Assembly: GCF_013317235.1 (NCBI RefSeq) | Contig: NZ_WLCM01000016.1 | Coordinates: 1 to 51,601 of the forward strand | Length of the DNA stretch: 51,601 nt | Source of the DNA: Leisingera sp. ANG59 | GTDB taxonomy: Bacteria; Pseudomonadota; Alphaproteobacteria; Rhodobacterales; Rhodobacteraceae | Direction: 5' to 3' | In this document: positions 18,672 to 26,845 of the stretch, piece after piece | How the letters are laid out: the number at the start of each line of letters is the position of its first letter | Position numbering within the stretch: the first letter of the stretch is position 1 | Notes under the pieces: generated by a model | Seen by the model: only the letters and a program-made list of their open reading frames with translations | Told to the model about the DNA's origin: nothing | Database searches by the model: none | Position numbers and translations under genes: made by a program

Positions 18672-18703
18672 GCGCTGATTTTGTCCCCATTTGGGGGCAG
18701 CGC
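18672..18703 (+). promoter_or_regulatory. Stem-loop before RTX gene 2
   Basis: GCGCTG (18672-18677) pairs with CAGCGC (18698-18703) and an inner CCCC/GGGG stem (18685-18688, 18693-18696) closes an ATTT loop. There is no T-tract behind it. It might partly end or process the transcript between the small membrane protein gene and RTX gene 2. Confidence 0.35.
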
Positions 18704-18851
18704 AGCCCCTGCATCTGCGCTGCAATACCACCGGAAGGCAACACGACGCCTTTTTGCCGAACCGCTTTGAGCGGCCGCGGCACCGGCGGGGGCAGGACCC
18801 AGGCAGCAACTGCTGCCCTGCCCCGAACAGTTAATGAGGAGGACGTTTACT

Positions 18852-21185
18852 ATGGGTATTAAAGACCGCAATCCCGATTGGGATGTCTGTGATCCGACAT
18901 GCGATATCCGCTACAGCGATAACAAGTTTGATCCGGACTACAACGACGGCACCACCGAGTGGGGCGGCACCGACGGCAATGTGATCGATCTCAACGACCA
19001 CGACGCCGGCGACAATGCCTCGGCCGGGCACGGCGATGACGCGATCTACGGCAACGAGCGCAACAACCGCCTCGATGGCGAGGAAGGCCAGGATTACATC
19101 GAAGGCCAGGACGGCCATGACGAGATCTACGGCGGCTCCGGCAACGACTACCTGTTCGGCGGCAATGCCGACGGCATCGGCGACCCGCTGGATCCCCGCG
19201 ATGACGGCGACGACTGGATCGACGGCGAAGAAGGCTGCGATTACATCGACGGCGAAACCGGCAACGACACCCTTCTGGGCGGCGAGCACAGTGACAGCGT
19301 GTTCGGCGGCACCGGCGATGACGTGATCTTCGGCGACGATGCCGACGGCGACTACAGCTATGCCGACGGCGATGACGGCGACTACCTCTATGGCGAGCTC
19401 GGCGACGACTGCATGGACGGCGAAGGCGGCGACGACTGCATGTGGGGCGACAACGGCCAGTCCGGCGAAACCATCTATGACGGCGACGACACCATGTACG
19501 GCCGCGACGGCGACGACCGCATGCATGGCCAGGGCGGCAATGACCGCATGGCAGGCGGCCTCGGCGACGACCTGGTGATCGGCGGCTCCGGCGATGATGA
19601 GATGTTCGGCGACGAACGCCAGTCGCAGAACGACGACCTTGATTTCGGCGCCGACAGCGGCACCGGCAACAAGACGGAGCAGGTCGACGGCGACGACTGC
19701 ATGCTGGGCGGCTATGGCAATGACACCATGGACGGCCAGGGCGGCGACGACACCATGTTCGGCGAAGCCGACGACGACCTGATGCAGGGCGGCCGCGGCA
19801 ACGACCTGATGGATGGCGGCGCCGGGCGCGATGACGTCAACGGCGGCGCCGGCATTGACACCCTGCGCGGCGGCTCCAACAACGACGTGCTGGAAGGCGG
19901 TGCCCAGGGCGACCTGATCTTCGGCGACCATGGCGCAGTAGAAGGCTACGACATCGACTGGAGCTGCTGCGACGACGAGGAGCCGAACGGCGAAGTCCAA
20001 GCCCATGCCGCAACCGACGGCCTGAAGGAAGTCGACTGCCCGGACTGCTACACGCCCATTGACGAAGGACCCGAGGGCAATGACCGCATCCGCGGCGGCT
20101 CCGGCCATGACACCATGTTCGGTGAAGGCGGCGATGACGTGATCGTCAGCGGCCGCGGCCATGACCTGGGCTTTGGCGGTGAAGGCGATGACCGCCTCTA
20201 TGGCAACCACGGCCATGACACGTTGTTCGGCGGCAACGGCGACGACTGCGTGCATGGCAATGACGGCGATGACAAGCTGTTCGGCGGCAACGGCGACGAC
20301 ACCGTGAAGGGCGGCACCGGCAATGACACCATGTTCGGTGAAAGCGACAATGACACTATGTTCGGCGGTGATGGCGACGACAAGATGTTCGGCGGCAACG
20401 GCCACGACTACATGTGCGGCGGCGCCGGCAATGACATCGTCAAGGGCGGCTCCGGCAACGACAAGCTGAAGGGCAATGACGGCGATGACTTCCTGGACGG
20501 CGAAAGCGGCAATGACCGCGGATACGGCGGCCGCGGCAACGATGTGGTGGAAGGCGGCATCGGCCGCGACACGCTCTTTGGCAACAGCGGCAACGACTGC
20601 CTCTATGGCGAGGAAGACAATGACCGCCTCTCTGGCGGCAGCGACAGCGACTTCCTGGACGGCGGCGCCGGCAATGACACGCTCTGGGGCGGATACGGCA
20701 ACGACTTCCTGAAAGGCGGCGAAGGCGACGACTGCCTCTACGGCGATAACGGCAAGGATGTCTTCATCATCGACCTGACCTGGGACGGCGCGGCGTTCAG
20801 CTCCACCGATGGCACCGACACCATCAAGGACTTCGACATCGACCAGGACCACGATGTGCTGCTGTTCCGTGTCACCAATGTGGGCGGCGGCACCGGCACC
20901 TCGGCGCAGGATGCCTTTGCTGCACTGGACGGCGGCGGTGCCACCGTCACCGACAACGGCACCGACACCACCATCACGGCGGGCGGCGCCACGGTGAACA
21001 TCCTCGGCCTGACTGGCCGCGAGGCGCCGTTCACCTCGCTGGGACAGGACGCGATCCCGATCGGCGGCGTCGGCATCAATGCGGTAACCACCGGTGATGC
21101 GGGCTCTTACGAGGCGATCCGGGTGCTGACATCCGACACCGGCTTCGATGACAGCTACGACAACATTTGGGGTCACGCTCTCTGA
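18852..21185 (+). CDS. RTX calcium-binding secreted protein 2, cysteine-containing
   Basis: 777 residues from the ATG at 18852, placed by GAGGAGG at 18837-18843. RTX nonapeptides (GGNGDDCVH, GGSGNDKLK, GGAGNDTLW) cover residues from about 55 to 640, nearly the whole protein, interrupted near 365-405. The C-terminus has the usual exit domain (KDVFIIDL, TDTIKDFDIDQDHDVLLF) and no signal peptide is present, so type I secretion is expected. The ABC/HlyD pair directly behind is the obvious exporter. Unlike most RTX proteins it has 14 cysteines, many at position 7 of the nonapeptide, plus a CDPTC pair at the N-terminus and a CC and CPDC in the interruption. Role could be surface matrix or adhesion. 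Confidence 0.9.
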   Translation: MGIKDRNPDWDVCDPTCDIRYSDNKFDPDYNDGTTEWGGTDGNVIDLNDHDAGDNASAGHGDDAIYGNERNNRLDGEEGQDYIEGQDGHDEIYGGSGNDYLFGGNADGIGDPLDPRDDGDDWIDGEEGCDYIDGETGNDTLLGGEHSDSVFGGTGDDVIFGDDADGDYSYADGDDGDYLYGELGDDCMDGEGGDDCMWGDNGQSGETIYDGDDTMYGRDGDDRMHGQGGNDRMAGGLGDDLVIGGSGDDEMFGDERQSQNDDLDFGADSGTGNKTEQVDGDDCMLGGYGNDTMDGQGGDDTMFGEADDDLMQGGRGNDLMDGGAGRDDVNGGAGIDTLRGGSNNDVLEGGAQGDLIFGDHGAVEGYDIDWSCCDDEEPNGEVQAHAATDGLKEVDCPDCYTPIDEGPEGNDRIRGGSGHDTMFGEGGDDVIVSGRGHDLGFGGEGDDRLYGNHGHDTLFGGNGDDCVHGNDGDDKLFGGNGDDTVKGGTGNDTMFGESDNDTMFGGDGDDKMFGGNGHDYMCGGAGNDIVKGGSGNDKLKGNDGDDFLDGESGNDRGYGGRGNDVVEGGIGRDTLFGNSGNDCLYGEEDNDRLSGGSDSDFLDGGAGNDTLWGGYGNDFLKGGEGDDCLYGDNGKDVFIIDLTWDGAAFSSTDGTDTIKDFDIDQDHDVLLFRVTNVGGGTGTSAQDAFAALDGGGATVTDNGTDTTITAGGATVNILGLTGREAPFTSLGQDAIPIGGVGINAVTTGDAGSYEAIRVLTSDTGFDDSYDNIWGHAL

Positions 21186-21198
21186 GCCTTAGGAACGG

Positions 21199-21224
21199 CG
21201 GGCCCGGGGGCAACCCCGGGCCCG
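21199..21224 (+). terminator. Perfect 11-bp GC hairpin with GCAA loop behind RTX gene 2
   Basis: CGGGCCCGGGG (21199-21209) pairs with CCCCGGGCCCG (21214-21224) around a GCAA tetraloop. No T-tract follows, so it may act as a 3' mRNA stabiliser or a partial terminator that lowers transporter expression relative to the RTX cargo. A second hairpin, CCAAGGA/TCCTTGG, follows at 21261-21279. Confidence 0.6.
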
Positions 21225-21339
21225 TCCAGCCCTGGTTCAGGACAGCGATTTGGTCCCCGGCCAAGGATTGCTTCCTTGGACCAGGGCGCTGTTCTCCAGA
21301 TGAAAAAACTTCAATTCGTGCAGCCGGGGGGCTACGACA

Positions 21340-23112
21340 ATGAAGGTACGACGGGTATTTGATGGTCAGCGGGGCGTGCTTGCCGCCATCTTCATGGCAA
21401 GCATCTTTGTAAACCTCCTTGTCCTGACAGCGCCGCTCTACATGCTGCAACTGTTTGCCCGGGTCATGGCCTCGGGCAGCATTCCCACTTTGATTGCCCT
21501 GACCACCGGCGCCTGTATCGCGCTGGTGTTCTTTTTTCTCTTCGACATGATCCGCCAGCGCCTGGTGGCGCGGCTCGGATCCCGGCTCGAGGCGCGGCTC
21601 AGCCCCGCCGTGCTGGGCGGCATGATCGGCGGCCGGGTGCCGCCGGCGCTGCGCCAGGCCGAGCCCATCCGCGACATCCAGGAGCTGCGCGGCTTTGTCA
21701 CCAGCCCGCTGTTCCTGGCGCTGCTGGACGCGCCCTGGTCGGTGATCTTCCTGGCGCTGATCTTCCTGTTCAGCCCGCTGCTGGGCCTGGTGGCGCTGGT
21801 CGGCATCGCGCTGCTGTTCACCCTGGCGCTGCTCAATGAAATCGCCGCCCGCGAACCGACGGAGGAGGCCGGCAAACAGGCCGCCGAGACCAATGCCGCG
21901 GTGGCGGAAATGATGCAGAACGCGGGCCTCATCCACGCCATGGGCAAGACCGCGCCGCTGATCGCGCGCTGGCAGCTCAAGGCGTTTGCGGCGCTGGTGT
22001 TCAACACGCTCGCCACCGACCGGGTGGCGCTGATCACCTCGCTAGCCAAGGCGGTGCGCATGGGGCTGCAGATCGCAGTGCTGGCCGTTGGCGTGGTGCT
22101 GGTGATCAACAATGAGCTGACCCCGGGGCTGATGATTGCCGCCTCGATCCTGCTGGGCCGCGCCGCGGCGCCGGTGGAGCAGTCGATCGCCGGCTGGCGC
22201 GCCTTTCTGAACGCGCGCGGCGCGCAATCGCGGCTCAACCAGTTCCTGGCCCATCTCGACGACGCGCCGGAGCGGCTGCAGCTGCCCGAGCCGGAAGGCC
22301 GGATCTCGGTGGAGGGCGCCACCGTGGTGCTGCCGGGCCGCCCGGATCCGCTCCTGCTGGACATCTCCTTTGAGCTGAAGCCGGGCCAGTCGCTGGGGCT
22401 GATCGGCCCCTCCGGCGCCGGCAAGACCACATTGGCCCATGCGCTGGCCGGGCTGCAGCCGCTGGTGCGCGGCCATATCCGCATCGACGATGCCGCGCTC
22501 ACAGACTGGGATCCGGCGCAGATCGGCCAGCATATCGGCTTCCTGCCGCAGCGGGTCGAGCTGTTCCAGGGCACGGTGGCGGAAAACATCGCCCTGATGG
22601 ACCCCGGCGCCCGGCCCTCCGACGTGGTGGCCGCCGCCAAGCTGGCCCAGGTGCATGAAATGATCCTGGCGCTGCCCGGCGGCTACAACGCCGAAGTGGG
22701 GCCGCGCGGCGAGTTCCTGTCGGCCGGCCAGCGCCAGCGCATCGGCCTGGCGCGCGCCTTCTTCGGCACCCGCAAGCTGATCATCCTGGATGAACCCAAC
22801 GCCAATCTCGACCCCGAGGGCGAAGAGGCGCTGGCCACCGCCATCGAAGCGGCCTGCGCCCGCGGCGCCGCGGTGGTGGCGGTGACCCACCGGCTCAGCC
22901 TGCTGCGCCGGGTCAGCCATGCGGCGCTCTTGCAGGAGGGCCGCATCATCCGCTTCGGCGAGGCCCGCCACGTGATCGAGGCCGCGGCGCAGCCGCTGGC
23001 CCGCAGCCCGGGCCATGACGATCCCAAGATCGCCCCGTTCCGCCACCGCAGCGCCGAGGGCGGTGAGGGAGAGGGGGCCAGCGGCCCCCGCATTGAAGGA
23101 GCAAACGCATGA
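21340..23112 (+). CDS. Type I secretion ABC transporter (PrtD/HlyB-like), pair 2
   Basis: 590 residues. The N-terminus has the family's opening membrane segment (FVNLLVLTAPLYMLQLFARVM), so the start at 21340 fits. Walker A GPSGAGKT is at about 356-363, the signature is LSAGQRQRIGLARA at about 459-472 and Walker B is LIILDEPNANLD at about 480. Ala replaces Gly in the signature motif, as in some PrtD proteins. It lies 154 bp after RTX gene 2 and is coupled to the HlyD gene by a 4-bp overlap. It is a clear paralogue of the pair at 7.4 kb, with much divergence outside the motifs. Confidence 0.92.
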   Translation: MKVRRVFDGQRGVLAAIFMASIFVNLLVLTAPLYMLQLFARVMASGSIPTLIALTTGACIALVFFFLFDMIRQRLVARLGSRLEARLSPAVLGGMIGGRVPPALRQAEPIRDIQELRGFVTSPLFLALLDAPWSVIFLALIFLFSPLLGLVALVGIALLFTLALLNEIAAREPTEEAGKQAAETNAAVAEMMQNAGLIHAMGKTAPLIARWQLKAFAALVFNTLATDRVALITSLAKAVRMGLQIAVLAVGVVLVINNELTPGLMIAASILLGRAAAPVEQSIAGWRAFLNARGAQSRLNQFLAHLDDAPERLQLPEPEGRISVEGATVVLPGRPDPLLLDISFELKPGQSLGLIGPSGAGKTTLAHALAGLQPLVRGHIRIDDAALTDWDPAQIGQHIGFLPQRVELFQGTVAENIALMDPGARPSDVVAAAKLAQVHEMILALPGGYNAEVGPRGEFLSAGQRQRIGLARAFFGTRKLIILDEPNANLDPEGEEALATAIEAACARGAAVVAVTHRLSLLRRVSHAALLQEGRIIRFGEARHVIEAAAQPLARSPGHDDPKIAPFRHRSAEGGEGEGASGPRIEGANA

Positions 23113-24524
23113 GCCTGGTGGACCCAGAGACCCGCAGCCCCGCAGAGACCGGCCGCGTGCCTGCCCGGGGCGGCTTCCGCGACCTGATGCCCGCAAGCAG
23201 CAGCCAGGACATCCCGCTGCCCAAACACCCGCCGACCCGGGTGCGCCAGCTGGTGCTGTGGATTGTGGTCTGCGGCTTCGGCCTGTTCGGCGGGCTGGTG
23301 GTCTGGGCCACTAAGGCGGAGCTGACCAGCGCGGTGGTGGCGCCCGGCGCCTTCAACGTGGCCGGCGACCGGCTGGCGGTGCAGCATTTCGAGGGCGGCA
23401 TCCTGCGCGTGCTGAACGTTGCCGAGGGCGACCGGGTCGCCGAAGGCGAGGTGATCGCCCGGCTCGACGACCGCCGGGTGCAGGCGCAGATGGCGATCCT
23501 GAACGGCCAGCTGGCCAGCCTGCTGGCGCAGCAGGGCCGGCTGCAGGCGGAACTGAAAGGGACAGTTGCATTGCAGCCCGGAGAGGAGCTGGACCGGCTC
23601 ACCGCCCAGGCGCCGGAGCTCAAGCAGCTGGTGGCGGTGCAGCACGATCTGCTGGCCTCCAACCGGGCGCTCTACCAGGGCCAGATGGAGATCATCCGCG
23701 GCCGTATCACCCAGCTCAAGGACCAGCTCAAGGGCCGTGATGCCCGCATCCGCGCCACCGAGGAGCAGCTGGCGCTGGTGCAAAGCGAACTGGCGGACCT
23801 GGCCGGGCTGTTCGAAAAGGGGCTGGTGCCGAAGACCCGCATAAGCCAGCGGCAGATGCAGCAGAGCGGCCTCCTGGGCACCCTCGGCGCGATGGAAAGC
23901 GACCGCGGCAACGTGCTGGAGCAGATCGGCGAGATGGAAGAGCGGCGGCTGCAGGCGGGCCGCGACCGGGCGGCGCGGATCGCCGCCGAAAGCCAGCAGG
24001 TGCAGGAACAGATACTCGACCTGCGCCAGCGCCTGGATGCCACCCGCGATGTGGCCGAACGGCTGACCATCCGCGCGCCGCGCGGCGGCCGGGTGGTGGG
24101 GCTCAATGTCAACACCCTCGGCCAGGTGGTGGAACCCGGCCAGACCCTGCTGGAGCTGATGCCCGAGGATGCCGGCCTCCTGGTGGAAACCCGGGTTGCG
24201 GTGGCCGATATCGACGAGGTCTCCGAGGGCAGCCAGGCGCGGGTGCAGCTGACCGCCTACAGCTTCCGCTCCACCCCGCCGGTGCGGGGCGAGGTGGTGA
24301 TGGTGGCCGCAGGCAGCAGCCTCGATCAGGCCACCGGCCAGCCCTATTACCCGGTGCATATCCGCATCAGCGAAGAGGATCTAGCCGCCCTGCCCAATGT
24401 GAAGACACTGCCCGGCATGCCGGCCCAGGCGATGATCGAGACCGGCCGCCAGACCCTGGCCGACTATCTGATCAGTCCGGTGCTGCAAAGCATGTCCGGC
24501 GCTCTGAAGGAAGGCAGCAGCTGA
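23109..24524 (+). CDS. Type I secretion membrane-fusion protein (HlyD family), pair 2
   Basis: 471 residues. A membrane segment at about 55-75 (LVLWIVVCGFGLFGGLVVWA) is preceded by a longer cytoplasmic arm than in pair 1. Then come a lipoyl half (GDRLAVQHFEGGILRVLNV), a long coiled-coil region and the second lipoyl half (LTIRAPRGGRVVGLNVNTLG). It should link the ABC protein to an outer-membrane channel that is not in this window. It is the last gene of the operon that begins with the PAS/LuxR regulator. No strong terminator is seen in the 274 bp that follow. Confidence 0.92.
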   Translation: MSLVDPETRSPAETGRVPARGGFRDLMPASSSQDIPLPKHPPTRVRQLVLWIVVCGFGLFGGLVVWATKAELTSAVVAPGAFNVAGDRLAVQHFEGGILRVLNVAEGDRVAEGEVIARLDDRRVQAQMAILNGQLASLLAQQGRLQAELKGTVALQPGEELDRLTAQAPELKQLVAVQHDLLASNRALYQGQMEIIRGRITQLKDQLKGRDARIRATEEQLALVQSELADLAGLFEKGLVPKTRISQRQMQQSGLLGTLGAMESDRGNVLEQIGEMEERRLQAGRDRAARIAAESQQVQEQILDLRQRLDATRDVAERLTIRAPRGGRVVGLNVNTLGQVVEPGQTLLELMPEDAGLLVETRVAVADIDEVSEGSQARVQLTAYSFRSTPPVRGEVVMVAAGSSLDQATGQPYYPVHIRISEEDLAALPNVKTLPGMPAQAMIETGRQTLADYLISPVLQSMSGALKEGSS

Positions 24525-24674
24525 GGGGGAGCTGCCGCAGAACAGGCCGCGGCCCAGGGGGGGAAGGGCCGCCCGCCTGCCAGACCCGCGTCTGCCGCAA
24601 GGCAGGGGCGGGCCTGTTAACAGAGGCGGCCCGGCGACAGGTCCTGCCCCGCCGGCGCCCTCCCGAAAAATAAG

Positions 24675-24728
24675 TCCGGATCGGACCAAATGTTTCGCGC
24701 GCGAAACATTTGGTCAGCATTGCTGACC
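24675..24728. other. parS-like element 1 (54 bp, inverted relative to element 2)
   Basis: A 32-bp perfect palindrome at 24684-24715 has the centre ATGTTTCGCGCGCGAAACAT flanked by GACCAA and TTGGTC. Overlapping it, GGTCAGCA-T-TGCTGACC at 24712-24728 is a second, smaller palindrome. The whole 54-bp block is repeated in inverted orientation at 29559-29612 with 4 mismatches. Nearness to parAB suggests ParB binding; this is inferred. Confidence 0.8.
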
Positions 24729-24798
24729 TTAATGACAGCCCCGGCGCAGCGGGCCTCCGGCAATTGCCAGAGGCGGGCCGGATCCTGATACTGCCTGC

Positions 24799-25278
24799 AT
24801 GCAGATCACCCTGGAAGCCGCCCGCCCCGCCGATATCCCTGCCCTCGCCGCGCTCTGGAACAGCGGCTGGCACGAGGCCCATGCCGCCATCGTGCCGCAG
24901 ACGCTGACCCGGCTCAGAACACCGGACAGCTTTGCCACCCGGACCGCCAGGCATCCGCCCGCCACACGGGTGGCACGGGATGCAGGGCGCCTGCTCGGCT
25001 TTTCCATGATCCGCGGCAATGAGCTTTACCAGCTCTACGTGGCCCCCGGCGCCCGCGGCAGCGGCGCAGCCCGGGCGCTGGTCCGGGACGCCGAGGACAT
25101 CGTCCGCCAGGCGGGCCACAGCCGCGCTGTTCTGGCCTGCTCCATCGGCAATGAGCGCGCCGCCCGTTTCTACCGTAAATGCGGCTGGACCTGCAGCGGC
25201 GAGCAGGACGAGGCACTGGAGGTGCCAAACGGCAGCTTCACCCTCACCGTCTGGCGCTTCGAACGCCGCCTGAGCTGA
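24799..25278 (+). CDS. GNAT-family N-acetyltransferase
   Basis: 159 residues. YVAPGARGSGAARALVRDAE (about 76-95) is the acetyl-CoA-binding motif A of GNAT enzymes, and NERAARFYRKCGW near the C-terminus is the family's motif B. It acetylates a small molecule or a protein amine; the substrate cannot be predicted. It lies between parS-like element 1 and repA, convergent with repA (63 bp apart), so it sits inside the replication cassette. It could be a passenger or a toxin-like GNAT; no antitoxin-like partner is seen beside it, which argues against the latter. Confidence 0.8.
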   Translation: MQITLEAARPADIPALAALWNSGWHEAHAAIVPQTLTRLRTPDSFATRTARHPPATRVARDAGRLLGFSMIRGNELYQLYVAPGARGSGAARALVRDAEDIVRQAGHSRAVLACSIGNERAARFYRKCGWTCSGEQDEALEVPNGSFTLTVWRFERRLS

Positions 25279-25341
25279 GCCGCCTGCTTCTTTCTGGTAT
25301 CAAATACCCAATTCCCCGGCCGCTGCGGGGGCAGAGGACGC

Positions 25342-26349
25342 CTATTCCGCGGCACGTTTGCGGACCCAGCCCAGGAAGGCCGCATCCGGCATCCTCAGCC
25401 GCGGGCTGCCGGAGCGCAGCCACATGGCGCGCCATTCCGCCTCCAGCGCATAGGCGTCGGCGCCGGGGATCAGCGTCCGCGCCTCCTCCAGCGTCTGCGG
25501 CTTCAGCTGCGGCGCATTGAGCACCGCTTCGGTCACCGCCGCCTTCTGGGAAAACCGGATCACGTCGCCCTCCAGCTCCTCCAGCGCGTAATCGGGCAGG
25601 GGCTGGGCTTCGATCATGTCGCGGATCATCTTGCGGAACACCCGCCGCGGACTGGCGGAGCCGGATTTCTTCAGCAGGGTTTCCACCGAGACTTGCCAGC
25701 TGTTCTGCCGCCCGCAGTGCTTGCGCGCCAGCTCGTAGATCCGCCGCTCCAGCGGCTTGCGCAGCCGGAAGTAATCGCGGCTGAGCGTCAGCACCGATTT
25801 CGACAGCACCGCGCGGTACAGCCAGTCGCTGAGCGTCACCGCCACGCTGACCATCTTGCCGCCGCGCGCCTTGCGGACGATCTCCCATTTCTCGATCAGG
25901 CCGAAGCCGGTGGTGACCTCCTGCCCGCCGGTCACGATATTGGTGGTGATGCGGGTGCCCGCCAGCCGCTCGAAGGCCTCGCGCAGGCGGCGGTAGGCAT
26001 CGCCGGAGGTTTCGCGGTTGCAGGCGACCAGCAGGTCATGCGCCTTCAGATGCAGCACCCGGCTCACCTGCCGCCCGGCATTCAGCGCCGCCATCAGCTG
26101 GCTGATGCAGAAGATCAGGATGTCCTTGTCATGGATCGTCGCCAGCCCCTTGACCGAGGGCGTCACGGTGATCTCGGCGCCGTTGTGCTGGTAGTTCAGG
26201 ATGCGCCGGTCCGGCCGTGTGCCAAGCGAGAACAGCGGATGCTCCATCGACGCCAGGTCGTTCTTGGGGATCGCCCCGAAGATATCGCAGAGGAAGAAAT
26301 CCCCCTGCCCTTCCGGAGAGACTCCCCCCGCCGTCAGCCCTGCTGCCAT
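25342..26349 (-). CDS. repA: Plasmid replication initiator RepA (RPA family)
   Basis: 335 residues. The opening FFLCDIFGAIPKNDLASMEHP and the later RRILNYQHNGAEITVTPS are characteristic of the RPA family of replication initiators used by RepA-type plasmids of Rhodobacterales. Winged-helix stretches follow (LRKPLERRIYELARKHCG; RRVFRKMIRDMIEAQPLPDY). It should bind the iteron-like repeats just upstream of its start and recruit the host replisome. It is divergent from parA across the origin-like region. Presence of this gene shows that the window belongs to a plasmid or chromid. Copy-number control elements are not identifiable. Confidence 0.93.
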   Translation of the reverse strand: MAAGLTAGGVSPEGQGDFFLCDIFGAIPKNDLASMEHPLFSLGTRPDRRILNYQHNGAEITVTPSVKGLATIHDKDILIFCISQLMAALNAGRQVSRVLHLKAHDLLVACNRETSGDAYRRLREAFERLAGTRITTNIVTGGQEVTTGFGLIEKWEIVRKARGGKMVSVAVTLSDWLYRAVLSKSVLTLSRDYFRLRKPLERRIYELARKHCGRQNSWQVSVETLLKKSGSASPRRVFRKMIRDMIEAQPLPDYALEELEGDVIRFSQKAAVTEAVLNAPQLKPQTLEEARTLIPGADAYALEAEWRAMWLRSGSPRLRMPDAAFLGWVRKRAAE

Positions 26350-26444
26350 CTGCCTGTCCGCCGTCTGCTCAGCCGTCCGCCGGAATCTTCTGCACCGGTC
26401 CCGCGACTCGCTTTATCGTGGTTTTGATTACACTCACCCTAGGG

Positions 26445-26453
26445 TTATCCACA
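26445..26453 (+). other. DnaA box
   Basis: TTATCCACA is a perfect match to the consensus DnaA-binding site. It lies 11 bp before the first iteron-like repeat. Confidence 0.85.
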
Positions 26454-26464
26454 CCCTACCGCAA

Positions 26465-26530
26465 CGGGGGTTCGGAATCGCCGGATCGGGGGTTCGGAGT
26501 CATTTCAACGGGGTTTCAGAGTCATTTCTT
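26465..26530 (+). repeat. Three iteron-like direct repeats, 22-bp period
   Basis: Repeats begin at 26465, 26487 and 26509, exactly 22 bp apart. Each starts CGGGG(G/T)TTC(G/A)GA(A/G)TC; repeats 2 and 3 also share the following ATTTC. The period of two helical turns puts the sites on one face of the DNA, as for iterons bound by RepA. Confidence 0.8.
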
Positions 26531-26584
26531 CCCCGAAATCCGCCCCGATCACCCATAAAAAAAGGGCTTTGCGCGAGTCATGCT

Positions 26585-26623
26585 TGCCCTGTAACTTATA
26601 AATAACCCATATTTAACAGGGCA
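26585..26623. repeat. Inverted repeat around an AT-rich segment
   Basis: TGCCCTGT (26585-26592) and ACAGGGCA (26616-26623) flank 23 bases rich in A and T. It may be the DNA-unwinding part of the origin or an operator for parAB. Confidence 0.55.
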
Positions 26624-26845
26624 GAATTTTTTGCACGCCCTGAAACACCCCGCTTTCCCCTGCCGCAACCGCTGGATTTGCTTAGAAAAACCAAATGGGA
26701 TGCGTATTTTTCTTCCATGTGCCGTGTTTTTGGGTATTCTGTCCAAAAGGCGGCACATCGGGGCTGCAGAGCAGAGCAGAACCAGAACCACAACCACTTC
26801 ACATGAGCTGGGCCGCACAGGTCCAAGGACAGCAGGCAGATCCTC

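Larger units (their letters stand above)
26350..26845. other. Origin-like region between repA and parA
   Basis: 496 bp without a gene. It holds a DnaA box, three iteron-like repeats and a TA-rich segment with an inverted repeat, in this order from repA towards parA. This order is the usual make-up of an iteron-controlled oriV. It must also contain the divergent promoters of repA and parAB. Confidence 0.8.

Noticed and set aside
18990-20760. Regular short repeats that could suggest a CRISPR array
   Set aside because: The period is 27 bp and in frame, coding for RTX nonapeptides; there are no unique spacers between constant repeats and no cas genes.
18831-21176. Long minus-strand open frame (781 codons) opposite RTX gene 2
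   Set aside because: Same effect of repeat codons (GGC GAT GAC read backwards as Val, Ile, Ala). The sense strand has clear RTX motifs and a strong ribosome site.
24799-25278. GNAT gene as toxin of a plasmid addiction module
   Set aside because: No small ribbon-helix-helix or other antitoxin-like gene lies next to it, which TacT/AtaT-type systems require.
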